The translations under genes and the position numbers were made by a program. Positions 9,015 to 20,243 of a DNA stretch of 64,000 bases are shown here, piece after piece (positions within the stretch are counted from its first letter, which is position 1; each line of letters opens with the position of its first letter). The notes under the pieces were generated by a model that ran no database searches, had not been told where the DNA came from, and worked only from the letters and a program-made list of their open reading frames with translations. The stretch covers positions 372,001 to 436,000 of the forward strand of contig NZ_RRZK01000008.1 of the NCBI RefSeq assembly GCF_004348895.1, read 5' to 3'. The DNA comes from Pseudomonas vancouverensis (lineage in GTDB: Bacteria; Pseudomonadota; Gammaproteobacteria; Pseudomonadales; Pseudomonadaceae).

Positions 9015-9226
9015 ACTTTTGCCAGATGCACCACCAATTGCACGATGCCGTAGAGCGTCAGTGCGAAGACCACGGTGAATAAAATCCCCAGAACAATAAA
9101 GTGACCGGGCTTGCCGTGAGTGAAGTCCCGAGCACGATTTTTCCCGCTTTGCACCCCAAAAGCCGCCGCCATGACGCTGTGCAGCATCTGCCAGAACGTT
9201 GGGGGCTTGTTGTTCGAATCATCCAT
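9011..9226 (-). CDS. DUF2970 domain membrane protein
   Basis: A 71-residue protein with the DUF2970 pattern: a short amphipathic start (PPTFWQMLHSVMAAAFGVQ), a basic loop (GKNRARDF) and one C-terminal membrane helix (FIVLGILFTVVFALTLYGIV). The ATG at 9226 is chosen because GAGG stands 6 bases upstream; an in-frame ATG seven codons earlier has a weaker site. The function of the family is unknown. It converges on and overlaps the binding-protein gene by 4 bases. Confidence 0.75.
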   Translation of the reverse strand: MDDSNNKPPTFWQMLHSVMAAAFGVQSGKNRARDFTHGKPGHFIVLGILFTVVFALTLYGIVQLVVHLAKV

Positions 9227-9362
9227 AGCAGCCTCGTTGGCATCCACTCGCCAGTGATGCTGTCAGGATAGTCAATGCTCGGGGCCACGGCCGAGAATTC
9301 ACTGTCCTGGCGATGTTTATCCAACAATTATTTACCGCATGGCGAGTGCGTTGGCGTGATGT

Positions 9363-9388
9363 CCTGATGCTTCAACTCTGACATCAGG
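9363..9388 (+). promoter_or_regulatory. Hairpin covering part of the ribosome site of the NEL gene
   Basis: CCTGATG (9363-9369) pairs perfectly with CATCAGG (9382-9388) across a 12-base loop. The 3' arm includes the AGG of the AGGAG ribosome site (9386-9390) used by the GTG start at 9398, so folding would hinder ribosome binding. Whether it acts as a regulator is inference. Confidence 0.4.
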
Positions 9389-9397
9389 AGATTCACC

Positions 9398-12300
9398 GTG
9401 TCTGCAATGGACTCACCCATGGACGCCGGTTTGCACACCGATCTGATCAAGGATCGGCTGCCCGCCTGGATCAATCACCTCACCACCGCCGATATCAAGG
9501 CGCTCGGCCAAAGCCGCATACCGGCCCAACTACCCGTCAATGCCAACCCTGACTGGCTTGCTCGAGCTACGCCGCAGATGCGCCAACGCCTGCGTGACAG
9601 CCAGACGCGCAGTCGTGCCGCGAATGTGGCCTTGGCCAGGACCCTCAAGGATCTCAAAGGGATCACCGAATTCTGCGAACCTTTGCTCAAAGAGGCGTTG
9701 CGCAGTCAGTTCGGGGTCGAGCCCGACTTGAAACACAATCAGTTGTATCACCTGCGCTATCGGCAACTGACGATCACGCAGCCGTTGCTTCAGGCGGCCC
9801 TCGGCAACTTCGAAGCGAACATGGCATTCGACGAAGTGGCGCTTGAACAAACCAGTGCCATAGCGCCACTCGGCGCTTTGCTGACTGAATACTACGGAGA
9901 GCCCAGGGCGGACGGTACGCGTGCGGCGCGATACCGGTACACCGAAAAGCTTGCCATGAAACCGGCAGAGTTCTCGGCCCTGTGCCGTCGCCTGGATCTA
10001 GGCAAACAATACCAGGATCATCTGGCAGGGATATTCGATGCCCCGGCAAACAAGGCCCGGGTGCGCGAGCAGATGATCAGTGCGCAGAAGGCCGCGATGG
10101 AAGTGCGTGTGCACAGCGCGCGCATCCGCGATGAAATCACCCAGGCAGGTTATGAAACCTTGCTGGCGCTGTTGAGTGGCCAGTCTGCCCCGACGTTCAA
10201 CGGCCATCCGGTTGTCTGCAGTCAACTGGAGATGTTTGGCGCTTCTCTGGGTGAGATTGTGATCATCGGTGCGGGAACTCGCGCGACCCAACAATTGCTT
10301 AAGCGCGGTGAACCCTGGACGGCATTGCTACACCTTAATCCGCTACCATTTTTGAGAAAACAGCTGAGCGCAAATGAAGAGCGGATCATCGTTTATATTC
10401 CTGGCGCGCCGCTGTACCCCATTAAGGAGTACGCCTCGTTCAAGGCCTTCGAGCACGATCTGCGGCTCAATGTCCGCCATGCGCAGTACCAGCGTTTGTT
10501 GACGGGGTATGCCAAACACGATGAAGCCGGGCATTTCATTGCCACACTCAAGGCAGCGTTGATGACCTACAAATGGAACGCCAATGCCGGGAGCAACGGG
10601 CGTTACGAGCAGGTCTACGATGACGAAGCCAACCTGCGGCTCAAGGAAAGTTTCTTCGCAACTGAATTGTTTGGTGAACTTCACACTCGCCACCAACAGC
10701 GTATGAAGGCCAACGCACGCCTGCTGGTGGTGCCGACAGCGGACGTCGACAACGAGGCGTTCTGGGCGCGGCTCAAGCATTTTGCCGGGCTCGGCCTGGA
10801 CTTTCTCAACGTTGCGGCGTTTTTTGTACCAGGCCTTGGCGAGGTGATGATGGCAGTGGCCGCAGTGCAACTGTCCGTCGAGGTCTATGAGGGGATTGAG
10901 GCCTGGCAGGAGGGTGACAGTGATGAGGCTTGGTCACACCTCGAGTCTGTGGCCGTGAACGTGGCGTTCATTGCAGCATTGGGGGCTGCCGGTGCAGCGG
11001 CAGGCAAGGCCCCGGTCATCCAGGTTTCGCGATGGGTCGATGGCCTGGTCCCGGTCAAGTTGCCAAACGGTGAGGCGCGGCTGTGGAAGCCGGATCTGGC
11101 ACCTTACCGCAGCAGCTTCTTTCTTGATCCACACGCCAGTCCCAATGCGTTGGGGCAATTCAAATCCGACGGCAGAACCTTCATCAAAATCGACGGACAT
11201 CTGCATGAAAAGGTCTTCGACAGCGATGCAGGGCAGTGGCGCATCAGGCATCCATCCAACCCGGATGCCTATCAGCCGTTGATGCAACACAATGGTCAAG
11301 GTGCATGGCGCCATAGTCTGGAGCGCCCGCTGGAGTGGGATCGCCCCACGTTGCTCAGGCGCATGGGGCCGCAAGCCGAGGGCTTCACCGATCAGGAACT
11401 TGAGCGCATCGCCGACGTCAGTGGCATCAGCGACGATGCCTTGCGCAAGATGCACGTCGATAATCTGCCGATGCCTCCCTTGCTTCGCGACACCCTGCGT
11501 CAGTTCCAGGTGGATCGGCAGGTGAACAATCTGATCCGGCAAATGCGCAGCGACCAGCCCCTCTCTGACGAGTACAGCCATCTTCTACCCTTCATCAGTG
11601 AATTGCCCGGCTGGCCCCATGGACGCCAAATGGAGGTATTCGACGGCGTGAAGGGCTCAGGTCCTTCAACTCTTTATGGAGTCGCCGGCAGCGCGGTAGC
11701 GGAGCCGATCCAGTTCAGTCGCAATGATGTGTATGGGGCGAGATTTGCCGATCGGCTGCTGGCGCAGCTCAACGAGCAGGAAATTGTCGGCTTGCTCGGG
11801 GTGGAAGGGGCTCGAGTCAATACATTGCGCGGCTCGGTGCTCAGGGAGCAGTTCGCAGAACTGGCACAGCGCAAAAAATCAGCGTTGTTCAATAGACTGT
11901 ATACCGCCGAGACTTCGGGCGACCCAGGGGTGCAGTTGTTTCAACGGCATCACCCGGGACTTTCGGTGAGAGCTGCAAGTGAATTGTTGGGCAACGCCAC
12001 CGAGCTGGAGCGCGGCAGAATGCGCGACAGTCAGCGCGTACCCCTGCGGCTGGCGGAAGAGGCACGCTGGTATGTGCAGCAAAACCGCTTGAGCCGCGCC
12101 TTGGCCGGTTTGCAGCTGGAAAGCATGGCGGCGGCCGACAGTGACAGGCTGGCGCTGCATGCATTGAAAAAACTTCCGGGCTGGCCAAGTGATGTGCGGC
12201 TGGAGGTGCGCGACGGCAATATCCGTGGGCAATTGCTGGACAGCATCGGCCCGGAAACGGCGTCAGTGCGCAAATTTCTGGTCAGGCAATCCGAAGGGTA

Positions 12301-15300
12301 TCGCGCCTTCGACGAGCAAGGCCAGGCACTCAATAGTGTTCCCCGGCATGGTCGCAACCTTTACGCCTCGATCATGCACGCCTTGCCGGACGCAGCACGT
12401 CAATCACTGAACCTGCCCCATGTGGGCCAGGGCGCCGATCTCGAGCAAGCGATCCTCAAGCAGGCGTTCTTGAATCGCAGCGAAATGGCGCGGGCCCTTG
12501 GGCAACAACCGTCCAAATCCTGGTTCAAGCCACCAATGCGTCTGGCGGACGGCCGAACAGGTTATCCCTTGAGTGGTCGTGGGGCGGGCCGGGCGAGTCC
12601 TTCGCTGATCGCCCGTGTCGAGGATTTCTTCCCCGGTGTGCAGGAGTGGGAAGCCAGCCTTTTCATTTACCGATGTCAGTTGGAGGGCAATACCGATCAG
12701 CAGATTCTGCATTTGTTGAATACCAAGGCTCGGGAGCTTGAGGGGCTGCGCAACTCGCTTGATCAATGGGCCGCACAAGATGCGCCAGAAACCTCTGCCA
12801 TGGACATGAACCCGGTGGGTCGGCAGCAGACCGTAGATCGAATCATCGACAGCTGGCGTCGTTCATTCATTGGTGCGGGTAATGAATACCAGCGCTTGAA
12901 CCTGCAGGGATTAACAGACTTGCCGAATTTGCCGGACGGGTTTTCGCAAGTCAGCGAACTGTTGATCGGAGGTCAAGACTTCACCGGTCATCAGGCTGCC
13001 ACGCTGTTACAGCGCTTCCCGGCAGTGAAAAAACTCACCATTCGACTGAATGACCTCACTGGCTTGCCTGACGCTTTGGCATTGCAGACATCGCTCACCG
13101 AACTGACGATAGAAGGCTACCGTGTGCAATACCCGGCAGAATTTCAGGCACGGTTGAATGCCATGCCAGCTCTTGAGCGCCTGAGGCTTCTAGGCACGGG
13201 ATCACTCAACCGTATTGATGTCTCCAGGTTGACCGGGTTGCGTGAGCTGAACCTGTCCGGGGCAAAACTGATCGAGTGGCCGGGCGGCGCATTAGGGCTT
13301 GAGCATCTGGAACAACTGAACTTGCGCGGTAGCGATCTGCAATCACTTCCCGCGGAGCTTTTAAGCGGTCATGAACAATTATGGCGCGGCTTGACCCTGG
13401 ACTGGTCGACGCTCAATCACGAATCGTTCATGGCGGCGTACGCCTGGCTCAAGGACAACCCCGCGCATCTGGTTGACACCGGGGCAATGGTCGACAGCTA
13501 CTGTCGTGGCGTTTTGAGTCGTGCCATGGGCCAACTTGACACCCGGGCGGTGGAAGGATGGCGCCTGGCAGGGGATTCCAGCGATGTGATGCTCGATAGA
13601 GTCGGACAACTGCGCCAGCAGGAAAGCCAGCTGGACCAGGTACTTCTCAACTGGCAATCGCGAGCGCATACGGTCGATCAACAGCCGGTCGATTCGCGGA
13701 GCCTGCTTTCGATCGGGCAGCATCTCAAATCCGCCTGGCGCAATGGCGTTCGTGCACGCATCGAACTCCAGCCATTGGTTCCGGGCCCGTCTTGGCGGCC
13801 TGGTGGCAGCGGCGTTGGCAACATTCTGGACCTTTCCGGCGTGGCCCTGGGTGGATTGCCCGCACTACCGGAAAATACCTTCGCTCATGTATTGGCGCTG
13901 CGTATCGCCGGTGTCAGGGCGTCAGTCGAGGAAATCGATGGCTTTTTAAAGGGCTTTTCGGAGCTGCGAGAGTTGGATATCAGCGGTAACGCCCTGGCCG
14001 AACTCCCGGCCGCCGTTGAAGGACTGGCACATCTCGACAGGTTGAATGCTTCCGGCAATCAGATTCTGGTGACTCCGGCGGTTCAGCAGCGATTAAGCGG
14101 ATTGGCAGGGCTTCAGCAACTGACATTGAAGTCCAACCCGCTGCGGGCGCTGGATGTCACGGGACTGAACCGATTACAGACACTGGATGTGAGCCACAGC
14201 GCCCTGCGCGAGTGGCCAGCCGGCATACTGGGTCTGCCAGAACTCACGCGTCTGGACCTGAGCTACAGTGCCATCCACAACTTGCCGACTGAGCTATGGC
14301 TCGGGCACGACGGTCTGCTGGCCAACTCCAACGTGCGCGGCTGCCCATTGAGTGCGCAGACATTGGCAGAGCTGCAAGCCTGGTCGCGAGGTAACGGCAG
14401 TTCGCTCGGCATTCCTGCGGACGCGTTGCTGGAAGGACACACGGGCGGCGAACCGGAATATTTTTCCGGAGAGGAAACCCAGGACGCCATCAATCGTGAT
14501 CTGCTGCCGGCCGTGGCGGCGGATGTGCCTCGCAACGATCCAGGGTTTTCCCTGGTGAACCGCTTGAAACTTTTGGACCCGGCCATGAGCGAAGCGACGG
14601 CCGAGCAAGTCATCGAACTGATGCGCACGAAAGGATTGCCATTTCTGCAGATCGACAGCCGGATCAGCCAATGGCGGCTGCAACTGGAAACCCTGCATCA
14701 GCAACTCAATGACTGGATCAACATTCGTACCTATCGCGAAGGCAATTACCGGGTGTCCTCGACCTATCGTCGGCGCGCGGCCGAGCGCATCCTGAGTGTC
14801 TGGCGCGAACAGCTGCGCGGCGTACCCGCGGTGTCGAACAGCAACCCCGGAAGCTTGCTGGATCTGAGTCAGATTCCTTTGGGCGAACTACCGGCGCTGT
14901 CCGGCGATTTCAGCCACGTAGGCAGCCTCAATCTGACACGGGTGAGTAACGGTGGGCAGGGGTTCGATGCTTTTCTAGGCGTGTTTACGCAGATTCGTAC
15001 GCTGGTCATCAATCGCAACGGGCTGGCTGAATTGCCCGCCGCCATCAGCAGGCTCGGACAACTTGAGCGGATGGAAGCAGCGCACAACAACCTGACCGAT
15101 AGCGAGGGACTTCAGCGCGAGATCAGTGGCTCGACTCAACTGCGTTGGCTGGACCTGAGTGAAAACGACCTGCAAAGGATCAGTGTTGGCGGGCTATTGC
15201 GCCTGGAAAACCTGTATTTGAATAACAACGCGCTGACTGAGTGGCCGCAAGCCTCCCTGGACTTGCCAAGCTTGCGGACCCTGAATTTGAGCGACAACAG

Positions 15301-16381
15301 CTTGAGCGAGTTTCCGTTGGAAGCCACCGTCGGCCACGACGAATTGATGAGGGGTACGGTTCTGTCCAACAACGTACTGCCGGCCGATGAGCTGAGAAAT
15401 CTGCAGGCGTATGCTCGTCGTTCTGGTAACACCCTGGGGTACAACCTGGACGAAATCGAGCAGATGATCGAGGACTATGAGCGTGACGAGTGGGCTGCGA
15501 GCGACTTCTCCTCCGAGGATGAGGGGGGCGACGAAACCGAGAGTAAGCAAAGCGAGCGCTGGATCGACAGCGATGAGGAAATGGCTGCGGACAAACAAGC
15601 CACATGGGACAGCTTGAAGGATGAAGAAGGCAGTCAGGACTTTTTCCACCTGCTTTCGCAACTCCGGCATACCCGGGACTTCATCAGTGATCGGGCGGGA
15701 CTTACCCGGCGGGTCTGGCAGGTGCTCGAGGCGGCGCAAAGCAGCACCGATTTGCGCAAGGATCTGTTCCTCATATCCGAGCGCGGGTACACCTGCGGCG
15801 ATGGTCGAATCCTTCGATTCAGCGATCTGGAGGTCAAGGTGTTCGAGTTCAACGCCTTGCGTTCCGTTGCGCCGGGTCAGGAAGGGCGCGAGCTGTTCAA
15901 GCTGTCGAGAAACCTCTTCCGTCTGGGCAAGGTCGAGGAGATTGCCAAGGTCCAGGCTGAACGCCCACCCAAGAAGGACCCCGCCGAAGTGCGCCTGGCC
16001 TACCGCATCGGCCTAACCGAGCGCCTGGAACTGCCGGCGCAACCGGATTCGATGCTGTATCAAGGTGTGTCCGGTGTGACGTCCCGGGACCTGGATGCGG
16101 CCTATACGACCGTTACCAATGCGGAAAACAGCCGAGAATTCGTCGATGAAATCGTGCGGCGTGAGTACTGGATCGATTACCTCAAACGCAAGTACCCGGA
16201 TGAGTACGCGGCACTGGCCACGCGCCAGGCCGAGGCGGCGGATGCACTGGAGTCGCGTTACCCGGATTTCAGTGACGCTTATCTGCGGGAAGTGGACGAG
16301 TTGAATTCAGCCAAGAACACTGAGTCGCTCAACCTTGCGGTACAACTGACCGGACGCGAGCGCGCCGAGATCGGCCTGTAA
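9398..16381 (+). CDS. Giant DUF6543-LRR-NEL E3 ubiquitin ligase-like protein
   Basis: A 2327-residue putative effector. Residues 1-1130 are the DUF6543 dermonecrotic-toxin-like region, with two hydrophobic stretches near 465-535 (FLNVAAFFVPGLGEVMM; VAFIAALGAAGAAAG). Three separate LRR blocks follow at about 1185-1340, 1475-1640 and 1820-1990, each ending in a similar segment (LWLGHDGLL, ATVGHDELM). An acidic linker (about 2020-2080, rich in Asp/Glu) precedes a C-terminal NEL domain whose catalytic motif is CGD, with Cys at residue 2133. NEL ligases of the IpaH/SspH/SlrP type transfer ubiquitin to host proteins. The start is GTG with AGGAG 7 bases upstream; an ATG three codons later is possible. 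The gene is alone between a divergent gene and convergent metH. The target is unknown. Confidence 0.85.
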   Translation: MSAMDSPMDAGLHTDLIKDRLPAWINHLTTADIKALGQSRIPAQLPVNANPDWLARATPQMRQRLRDSQTRSRAANVALARTLKDLKGITEFCEPLLKEALRSQFGVEPDLKHNQLYHLRYRQLTITQPLLQAALGNFEANMAFDEVALEQTSAIAPLGALLTEYYGEPRADGTRAARYRYTEKLAMKPAEFSALCRRLDLGKQYQDHLAGIFDAPANKARVREQMISAQKAAMEVRVHSARIRDEITQAGYETLLALLSGQSAPTFNGHPVVCSQLEMFGASLGEIVIIGAGTRATQQLLKRGEPWTALLHLNPLPFLRKQLSANEERIIVYIPGAPLYPIKEYASFKAFEHDLRLNVRHAQYQRLLTGYAKHDEAGHFIATLKAALMTYKWNANAGSNGRYEQVYDDEANLRLKESFFATELFGELHTRHQQRMKANARLLVVPTADVDNEAFWARLKHFAGLGLDFLNVAAFFVPGLGEVMMAVAAVQLSVEVYEGIEAWQEGDSDEAWSHLESVAVNVAFIAALGAAGAAAGKAPVIQVSRWVDGLVPVKLPNGEARLWKPDLAPYRSSFFLDPHASPNALGQFKSDGRTFIKIDGHLHEKVFDSDAGQWRIRHPSNPDAYQPLMQHNGQGAWRHSLERPLEWDRPTLLRRMGPQAEGFTDQELERIADVSGISDDALRKMHVDNLPMPPLLRDTLRQFQVDRQVNNLIRQMRSDQPLSDEYSHLLPFISELPGWPHGRQMEVFDGVKGSGPSTLYGVAGSAVAEPIQFSRNDVYGARFADRLLAQLNEQEIVGLLGVEGARVNTLRGSVLREQFAELAQRKKSALFNRLYTAETSGDPGVQLFQRHHPGLSVRAASELLGNATELERGRMRDSQRVPLRLAEEARWYVQQNRLSRALAGLQLESMAAADSDRLALHALKKLPGWPSDVRLEVRDGNIRGQLLDSIGPETASVRKFLVRQSEGYRAFDEQGQALNSVPRHGRNLYASIMHALPDAARQSLNLPHVGQGADLEQAILKQAFLNRSEMARALGQQPSKSWFKPPMRLADGRTGYPLSGRGAGRASPSLIARVEDFFPGVQEWEASLFIYRCQLEGNTDQQILHLLNTKARELEGLRNSLDQWAAQDAPETSAMDMNPVGRQQTVDRIIDSWRRSFIGAGNEYQRLNLQGLTDLPNLPDGFSQVSELLIGGQDFTGHQAATLLQRFPAVKKLTIRLNDLTGLPDALALQTSLTELTIEGYRVQYPAEFQARLNAMPALERLRLLGTGSLNRIDVSRLTGLRELNLSGAKLIEWPGGALGLEHLEQLNLRGSDLQSLPAELLSGHEQLWRGLTLDWSTLNHESFMAAYAWLKDNPAHLVDTGAMVDSYCRGVLSRAMGQLDTRAVEGWRLAGDSSDVMLDRVGQLRQQESQLDQVLLNWQSRAHTVDQQPVDSRSLLSIGQHLKSAWRNGVRARIELQPLVPGPSWRPGGSGVGNILDLSGVALGGLPALPENTFAHVLALRIAGVRASVEEIDGFLKGFSELRELDISGNALAELPAAVEGLAHLDRLNASGNQILVTPAVQQRLSGLAGLQQLTLKSNPLRALDVTGLNRLQTLDVSHSALREWPAGILGLPELTRLDLSYSAIHNLPTELWLGHDGLLANSNVRGCPLSAQTLAELQAWSRGNGSSLGIPADALLEGHTGGEPEYFSGEETQDAINRDLLPAVAADVPRNDPGFSLVNRLKLLDPAMSEATAEQVIELMRTKGLPFLQIDSRISQWRLQLETLHQQLNDWINIRTYREGNYRVSSTYRRRAAERILSVWREQLRGVPAVSNSNPGSLLDLSQIPLGELPALSGDFSHVGSLNLTRVSNGGQGFDAFLGVFTQIRTLVINRNGLAELPAAISRLGQLERMEAAHNNLTDSEGLQREISGSTQLRWLDLSENDLQRISVGGLLRLENLYLNNNALTEWPQASLDLPSLRTLNLSDNSLSEFPLEATVGHDELMRGTVLSNNVLPADELRNLQAYARRSGNTLGYNLDEIEQMIEDYERDEWAASDFSSEDEGGDETESKQSERWIDSDEEMAADKQATWDSLKDEEGSQDFFHLLSQLRHTRDFISDRAGLTRRVWQVLEAAQSSTDLRKDLFLISERGYTCGDGRILRFSDLEVKVFEFNALRSVAPGQEGRELFKLSRNLFRLGKVEEIAKVQAERPPKKDPAEVRLAYRIGLTERLELPAQPDSMLYQGVSGVTSRDLDAAYTTVTNAENSREFVDEIVRREYWIDYLKRKYPDEYAALATRQAEAADALESRYPDFSDAYLREVDELNSAKNTESLNLAVQLTGRERAEIGL

Positions 16382-16399
16382 GAGCGGCCATGAAAAAAC

Positions 16400-16434
16400 A
16401 AACGGCCTCTGGATCAATCCGGAGGCCGTTTTTC
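16400..16434. terminator. Bidirectional terminator between the NEL gene and metH
   Basis: AACGGCCTC (16401-16409) pairs with GAGGCCGTT (16422-16430), followed by TTT on the + strand and preceded by an A-run that gives a T-run on the - strand. It lies between the convergent stops. Confidence 0.85.
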
Positions 16435-16453
16435 GTTCGGTGCTACCGCTCGA

Positions 16454-19400
16454 TCAGTTGTCGTAGCCGAGGTTCGGTGCCAGCCAGCGCTCAGTCACGC
16501 TCAACTCCTGGCCTTTGCGCGAGGTGTAGCTTTGCACCTGATCCTTGTCGACCTTGCCCACGGCGAAGTACTGCGCCTGCGGGTGAGCGAAGTACCAGCC
16601 GCTGACGGCCGCGGCAGGGAACATGGCGTAGTGTTCGGTGAGGAACACGCCGCTGCGGCCGGCGCGCATTTCCTGCGCTTCAGGATCAAGCAGGGCGAAC
16701 AGGGTGGCCTTCTCGGTGTGATCCGGGCACGCCGGATAGCCCGGGGCAGGGCGGATGCCGGAATACTGCTCTTTGATCAGCGCCTCGTTGTCGAGGGCCT
16801 CATCCTTGGCATAACCCCAGTGCTCCTTGCGCACCTGTTGGTGCAGCCATTCGGCGCACGCCTCGGCCAGGCGGTCAGCCAAGGCCTTGACCATGATCGA
16901 GTTGTAGTCGTCGCCCGCATCCTGGTAGGCCTTGGCCACTTCCTCGGCGCCGATGCCGGCGGTGGTAATGAAGCCGCCGACGTAGTCGGTCACTTCGCTG
17001 TCTTTTGGCGCGACGAAATCAGCCAGGGAGAAGTTCGGCTTGCCATCGGTCTTGATGATCTGCTGACGCAAGTGATGCAAGCGGGCCATCGGCTTGCCGT
17101 CATCGCCATAGAGCTCGATGTCGTCGTCATGCACCTGGTTGGCCGGCCAGAAACCGAACACGGCACGGGCGCTGATCAGCTTCTCGTCGATCAGCTTGGT
17201 TAGCATTTCGCGGGCGTCCTTGTACAGCGCGGTGGCGGCTTCACCGACCACCTCGTCTTCAAGGATGCGCGGGAACTTGCCGGCCAGGTCCCAGGAGATG
17301 AAGAACGGCGTCCAGTCGATGTAGTCGGCCAGGACGTTGAGGTCGATGTTGTCCAGCACCCTGGTACCGGTGAACGTCGGTTTGACCGGGGTGTAGGTGG
17401 CCCAGTCGAACTGCGGCTTTTTCGCGATGGCAGCGGCGTAGCTCAGGCGTTCGGTTCTTGCGCTGCGGTTGGCGGTACGCTCGCGGACTTCGATGTATTC
17501 CTCGCGGGTCTTCTCGACGAAGCCGGCCTTCAATTCCTTGGACAACAGCTGCGTCGCCACACCCACGGCGCGGGAGGCGTCGGTGACGTAGACCACGGCG
17601 TCATTGCTGTACTTGGGTTCGATCTTCACCGCGGTGTGCGCTTTGGAGGTCGTTGCGCCACCGATCATCAGCGGCAGGTGGAAATCCTGGCGCTGCATTT
17701 CGCGGGCGACGTGGACCATTTCATCCAGCGATGGGGTGATCAGGCCGGACAGACCGATGATGTCGCACTTCTGTTCCTTGGCCACCTGCAGGATCTTTTC
17801 CGCCGGGACCATCACGCCGAGGTCGACGATGTCATAGCCGTTGCAACCCAGTACAACGCCGACGATGTTCTTGCCGATGTCGTGCACGTCACCTTTTACC
17901 GTGGCCATGAGGATCTTGCCTTTGGCTTCCGGCTTGTCGCCTTTTTCCAGTTCGATGAACGGGATCAGGTGGGCCACGGCCTGCTTCATCACACGAGCCG
18001 ATTTCACCACCTGTGGCAGGAACATCTTGCCGGCGCCAAACAGGTCGCCAACGATGTTCATGCCCGCCATCAACGGGCCCTCGATCACTTCAATCGGACG
18101 GCTGAAGGACAGGCGCGATTCTTCGGTGTCTTCGACGATGTGGGTGGTGATGCCCTTGACCAGCGCATGCTCCAGACGCTTGTTGACGTCCCAGTTGCGC
18201 CACTCTTCGGTCTCGGCTTCCTTGACGCTGCCGTCGCCCTTGTACTTGTCGGCGATGGCGAGGAGGGCGTCGGTGCCTTCCGGGGTGCGGTTGAGGATCA
18301 CGTCTTCGACAGCGTCGCGCAGCTCTTGCGGGATCTGGTCGTAGATCTCCAGCTGACCGGCATTGACGATGCCCATGGTCAGCCCCGCACGGATCGCGTA
18401 CAGCAGGAACACCGAGTGGATCGCCTCGCGCACCGGGTTGTTGCCGCGGAACGAGAACGACACGTTGGACACGCCACCCGACGTCAATGCGTACGGCAGT
18501 TCGTCGCGGATGTAGGCACAGGCGTTGATGAAATCAACGGCGTAGTTGTTGTGCTCTTCGATACCGGTGGCCACGGCGAAGATGTTCGGGTCGAAAATGA
18601 TGTCTTCCGGCGGGAAGTCCACTTCGTTGACCAGAATGTCGTAGGAGCGCTTGCAGATTTCTTTCTTGCGCGCCTCGGTGTCAGCCTGGCCGGCTTCGTC
18701 GAAGGCCATGACCACCACCGCAGCACCGTAGCGCTTGCACAGCTTGGCGTGATGGATGAACTGCTCGACGCCTTCTTTCATGCTGATCGAGTTGACGATG
18801 CCCTTGCCCTGTATGCACTTCAGGCCGGCTTCGATCACGTCCCATTTCGAGGAGTCGATCATGATCGGTACGCGGGAGATGTCCGGTTCACCGGCGATCA
18901 GATTGAGGAAGGTGACCATCGCCTTCTTCGAATCGAGCATCCCTTCGTCCATGTTGATGTCGATCACCTGGGCACCGGCTTCGACCTGCTGCAGGGCGAC
19001 CTCCAGGGCTTCGGTGTAGTTGTCTTCACGGATCAGACGGGCGAATTTCGCCGAGCCGGTGATGTTGGTGCGCTCACCGACGTTGACGAACAGCGAATTG
19101 CGATCGATGGTGAAGGGTTCCAGGCCCGAGAGGCGGCAAGCCTTGGGAATGTCCGGAATCTGCCGTGGTGCATAACCGGCCACCGCCTTGGCAATGGCTT
19201 CGATGTGGCCCGGGGTGGTGCCGCAGCAGCCGCCGACGATGTTGAGGAAGCCGCTTTGGGCGAACTCTTCGATGACCTTGGCGGTTTGCGCCGGCAGTTC
19301 GTCGTACTCGCCGAATTCGTTCGGCAGGCCGGCGTTCGGGTGCGCCGAGACGTGAGTGCTGGCCTTGTTCGACAGTTCTTCCAGATACGGACGCAACTCA

Positions 19401-20164
19401 CTGGCGCCGAGGGCGCAGTTCAGGCCGACGGAAATCGGCTTGGCGTGGGCCACGGAGTTCCAGAAGGCTTCGGTGGTCTGGCCGGACAGGGTACGGCCGG
19501 AAGCATCGGTAATGGTCCCGGAAATCATGATCGGCAGTTCGATATTCAATTCTTCGAAGACACCCTGCACGGCGAAAATCGCCGCCTTGGCGTTCAGCGT
19601 GTCGAAGATCGTTTCGATCAGGATCAGGTCGGCGCCGCCCTCGATCAGGCCCTTGGTGGATTCGGTGTAGTTTTCCACCAGCTCATCGAAGGTCACGTTG
19701 CGGTAGCCGGGGTTGTTCACGTCCGGGGACAGTGAGCAGGTGCGGCTGGTCGGACCCAGTACACCGGCGACAAAACGTGGCTTGTCCGGGTTTTCCAGGG
19801 TCTTGGCGTCGGCCACCTTGCGCGCCAGGCGCGCGCCTTCTACGTTTAACTCATACGCCAGTTCCTGCATGCCGTAGTCGGCCAGGGAAATCCGCGTCGC
19901 GTTGAAGGTGTTGGTTTCCAGAATGTCGGCGCCGGCGTCGAGGTAGGCCTTCTCGATGCCGCCAATCACGTCCGGACGCGTCAGGACCAGCAAGTCATTG
20001 TTGCCTTTGACATCGCTCGGCCAGTCCGCGAAGCGTTTGCCACGGTAATCCTGCTCTTCGAGCTTGTAGCTCTGGATCATGGTGCCCATGCCGCCATCGA
20101 GAATCAGGATGCGCTCTTTGAGGGCGTGCTTGAGAGCTTGAAGGCGAACACTGCGATCGGACAT
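16454..20164 (-). CDS. metH: Cobalamin-dependent methionine synthase
   Basis: A 1236-residue enzyme that methylates homocysteine from methyltetrahydrofolate using methylcobalamin. All four modules are visible in order. The homocysteine domain has its zinc cysteines in VGLNCALGA and [10 protein letters not shown]. The folate (pterin) domain includes NITGSAKF and [10 protein letters not shown]. The B12 domain carries the base-off histidine in GDVHDIGKN near residue 760. The C-terminal S-adenosylmethionine reactivation domain carries [15 protein letters not shown] near residue 1140. The length is normal. No SAH or cobalamin riboswitch motif is visible in the short upstream region. It needs B12, which the downstream cobalamin genes in this window help make. 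Confidence 0.97.
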   Translation of the reverse strand: MSDRSVRLQALKHALKERILILDGGMGTMIQSYKLEEQDYRGKRFADWPSDVKGNNDLLVLTRPDVIGGIEKAYLDAGADILETNTFNATRISLADYGMQELAYELNVEGARLARKVADAKTLENPDKPRFVAGVLGPTSRTCSLSPDVNNPGYRNVTFDELVENYTESTKGLIEGGADLILIETIFDTLNAKAAIFAVQGVFEELNIELPIMISGTITDASGRTLSGQTTEAFWNSVAHAKPISVGLNCALGASELRPYLEELSNKASTHVSAHPNAGLPNEFGEYDELPAQTAKVIEEFAQSGFLNIVGGCCGTTPGHIEAIAKAVAGYAPRQIPDIPKACRLSGLEPFTIDRNSLFVNVGERTNITGSAKFARLIREDNYTEALEVALQQVEAGAQVIDINMDEGMLDSKKAMVTFLNLIAGEPDISRVPIMIDSSKWDVIEAGLKCIQGKGIVNSISMKEGVEQFIHHAKLCKRYGAAVVVMAFDEAGQADTEARKKEICKRSYDILVNEVDFPPEDIIFDPNIFAVATGIEEHNNYAVDFINACAYIRDELPYALTSGGVSNVSFSFRGNNPVREAIHSVFLLYAIRAGLTMGIVNAGQLEIYDQIPQELRDAVEDVILNRTPEGTDALLAIADKYKGDGSVKEAETEEWRNWDVNKRLEHALVKGITTHIVEDTEESRLSFSRPIEVIEGPLMAGMNIVGDLFGAGKMFLPQVVKSARVMKQAVAHLIPFIELEKGDKPEAKGKILMATVKGDVHDIGKNIVGVVLGCNGYDIVDLGVMVPAEKILQVAKEQKCDIIGLSGLITPSLDEMVHVAREMQRQDFHLPLMIGGATTSKAHTAVKIEPKYSNDAVVYVTDASRAVGVATQLLSKELKAGFVEKTREEYIEVRERTANRSARTERLSYAAAIAKKPQFDWATYTPVKPTFTGTRVLDNIDLNVLADYIDWTPFFISWDLAGKFPRILEDEVVGEAATALYKDAREMLTKLIDEKLISARAVFGFWPANQVHDDDIELYGDDGKPMARLHHLRQQIIKTDGKPNFSLADFVAPKDSEVTDYVGGFITTAGIGAEEVAKAYQDAGDDYNSIMVKALADRLAEACAEWLHQQVRKEHWGYAKDEALDNEALIKEQYSGIRPAPGYPACPDHTEKATLFALLDPEAQEMRAGRSGVFLTEHYAMFPAAAVSGWYFAHPQAQYFAVGKVDKDQVQSYTSRKGQELSVTERWLAPNLGYDN

Positions 20165-20243
20165 TGGGACTACTCGGAAAGACCATGACGAAGGGGCCGG
20201 ATAATATCAAACTTGTGCTGTTTTAGAGCATGGGTCGGATTTA

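Noticed and set aside
17636..19735. 699-codon open frame on the + strand opposite metH
   Set aside because: It is antisense to a complete, motif-rich metH and arises from codon bias of a high-GC gene. The same holds for the long frames opposite cysI (5681-7276) and nfrB (41626-43839).
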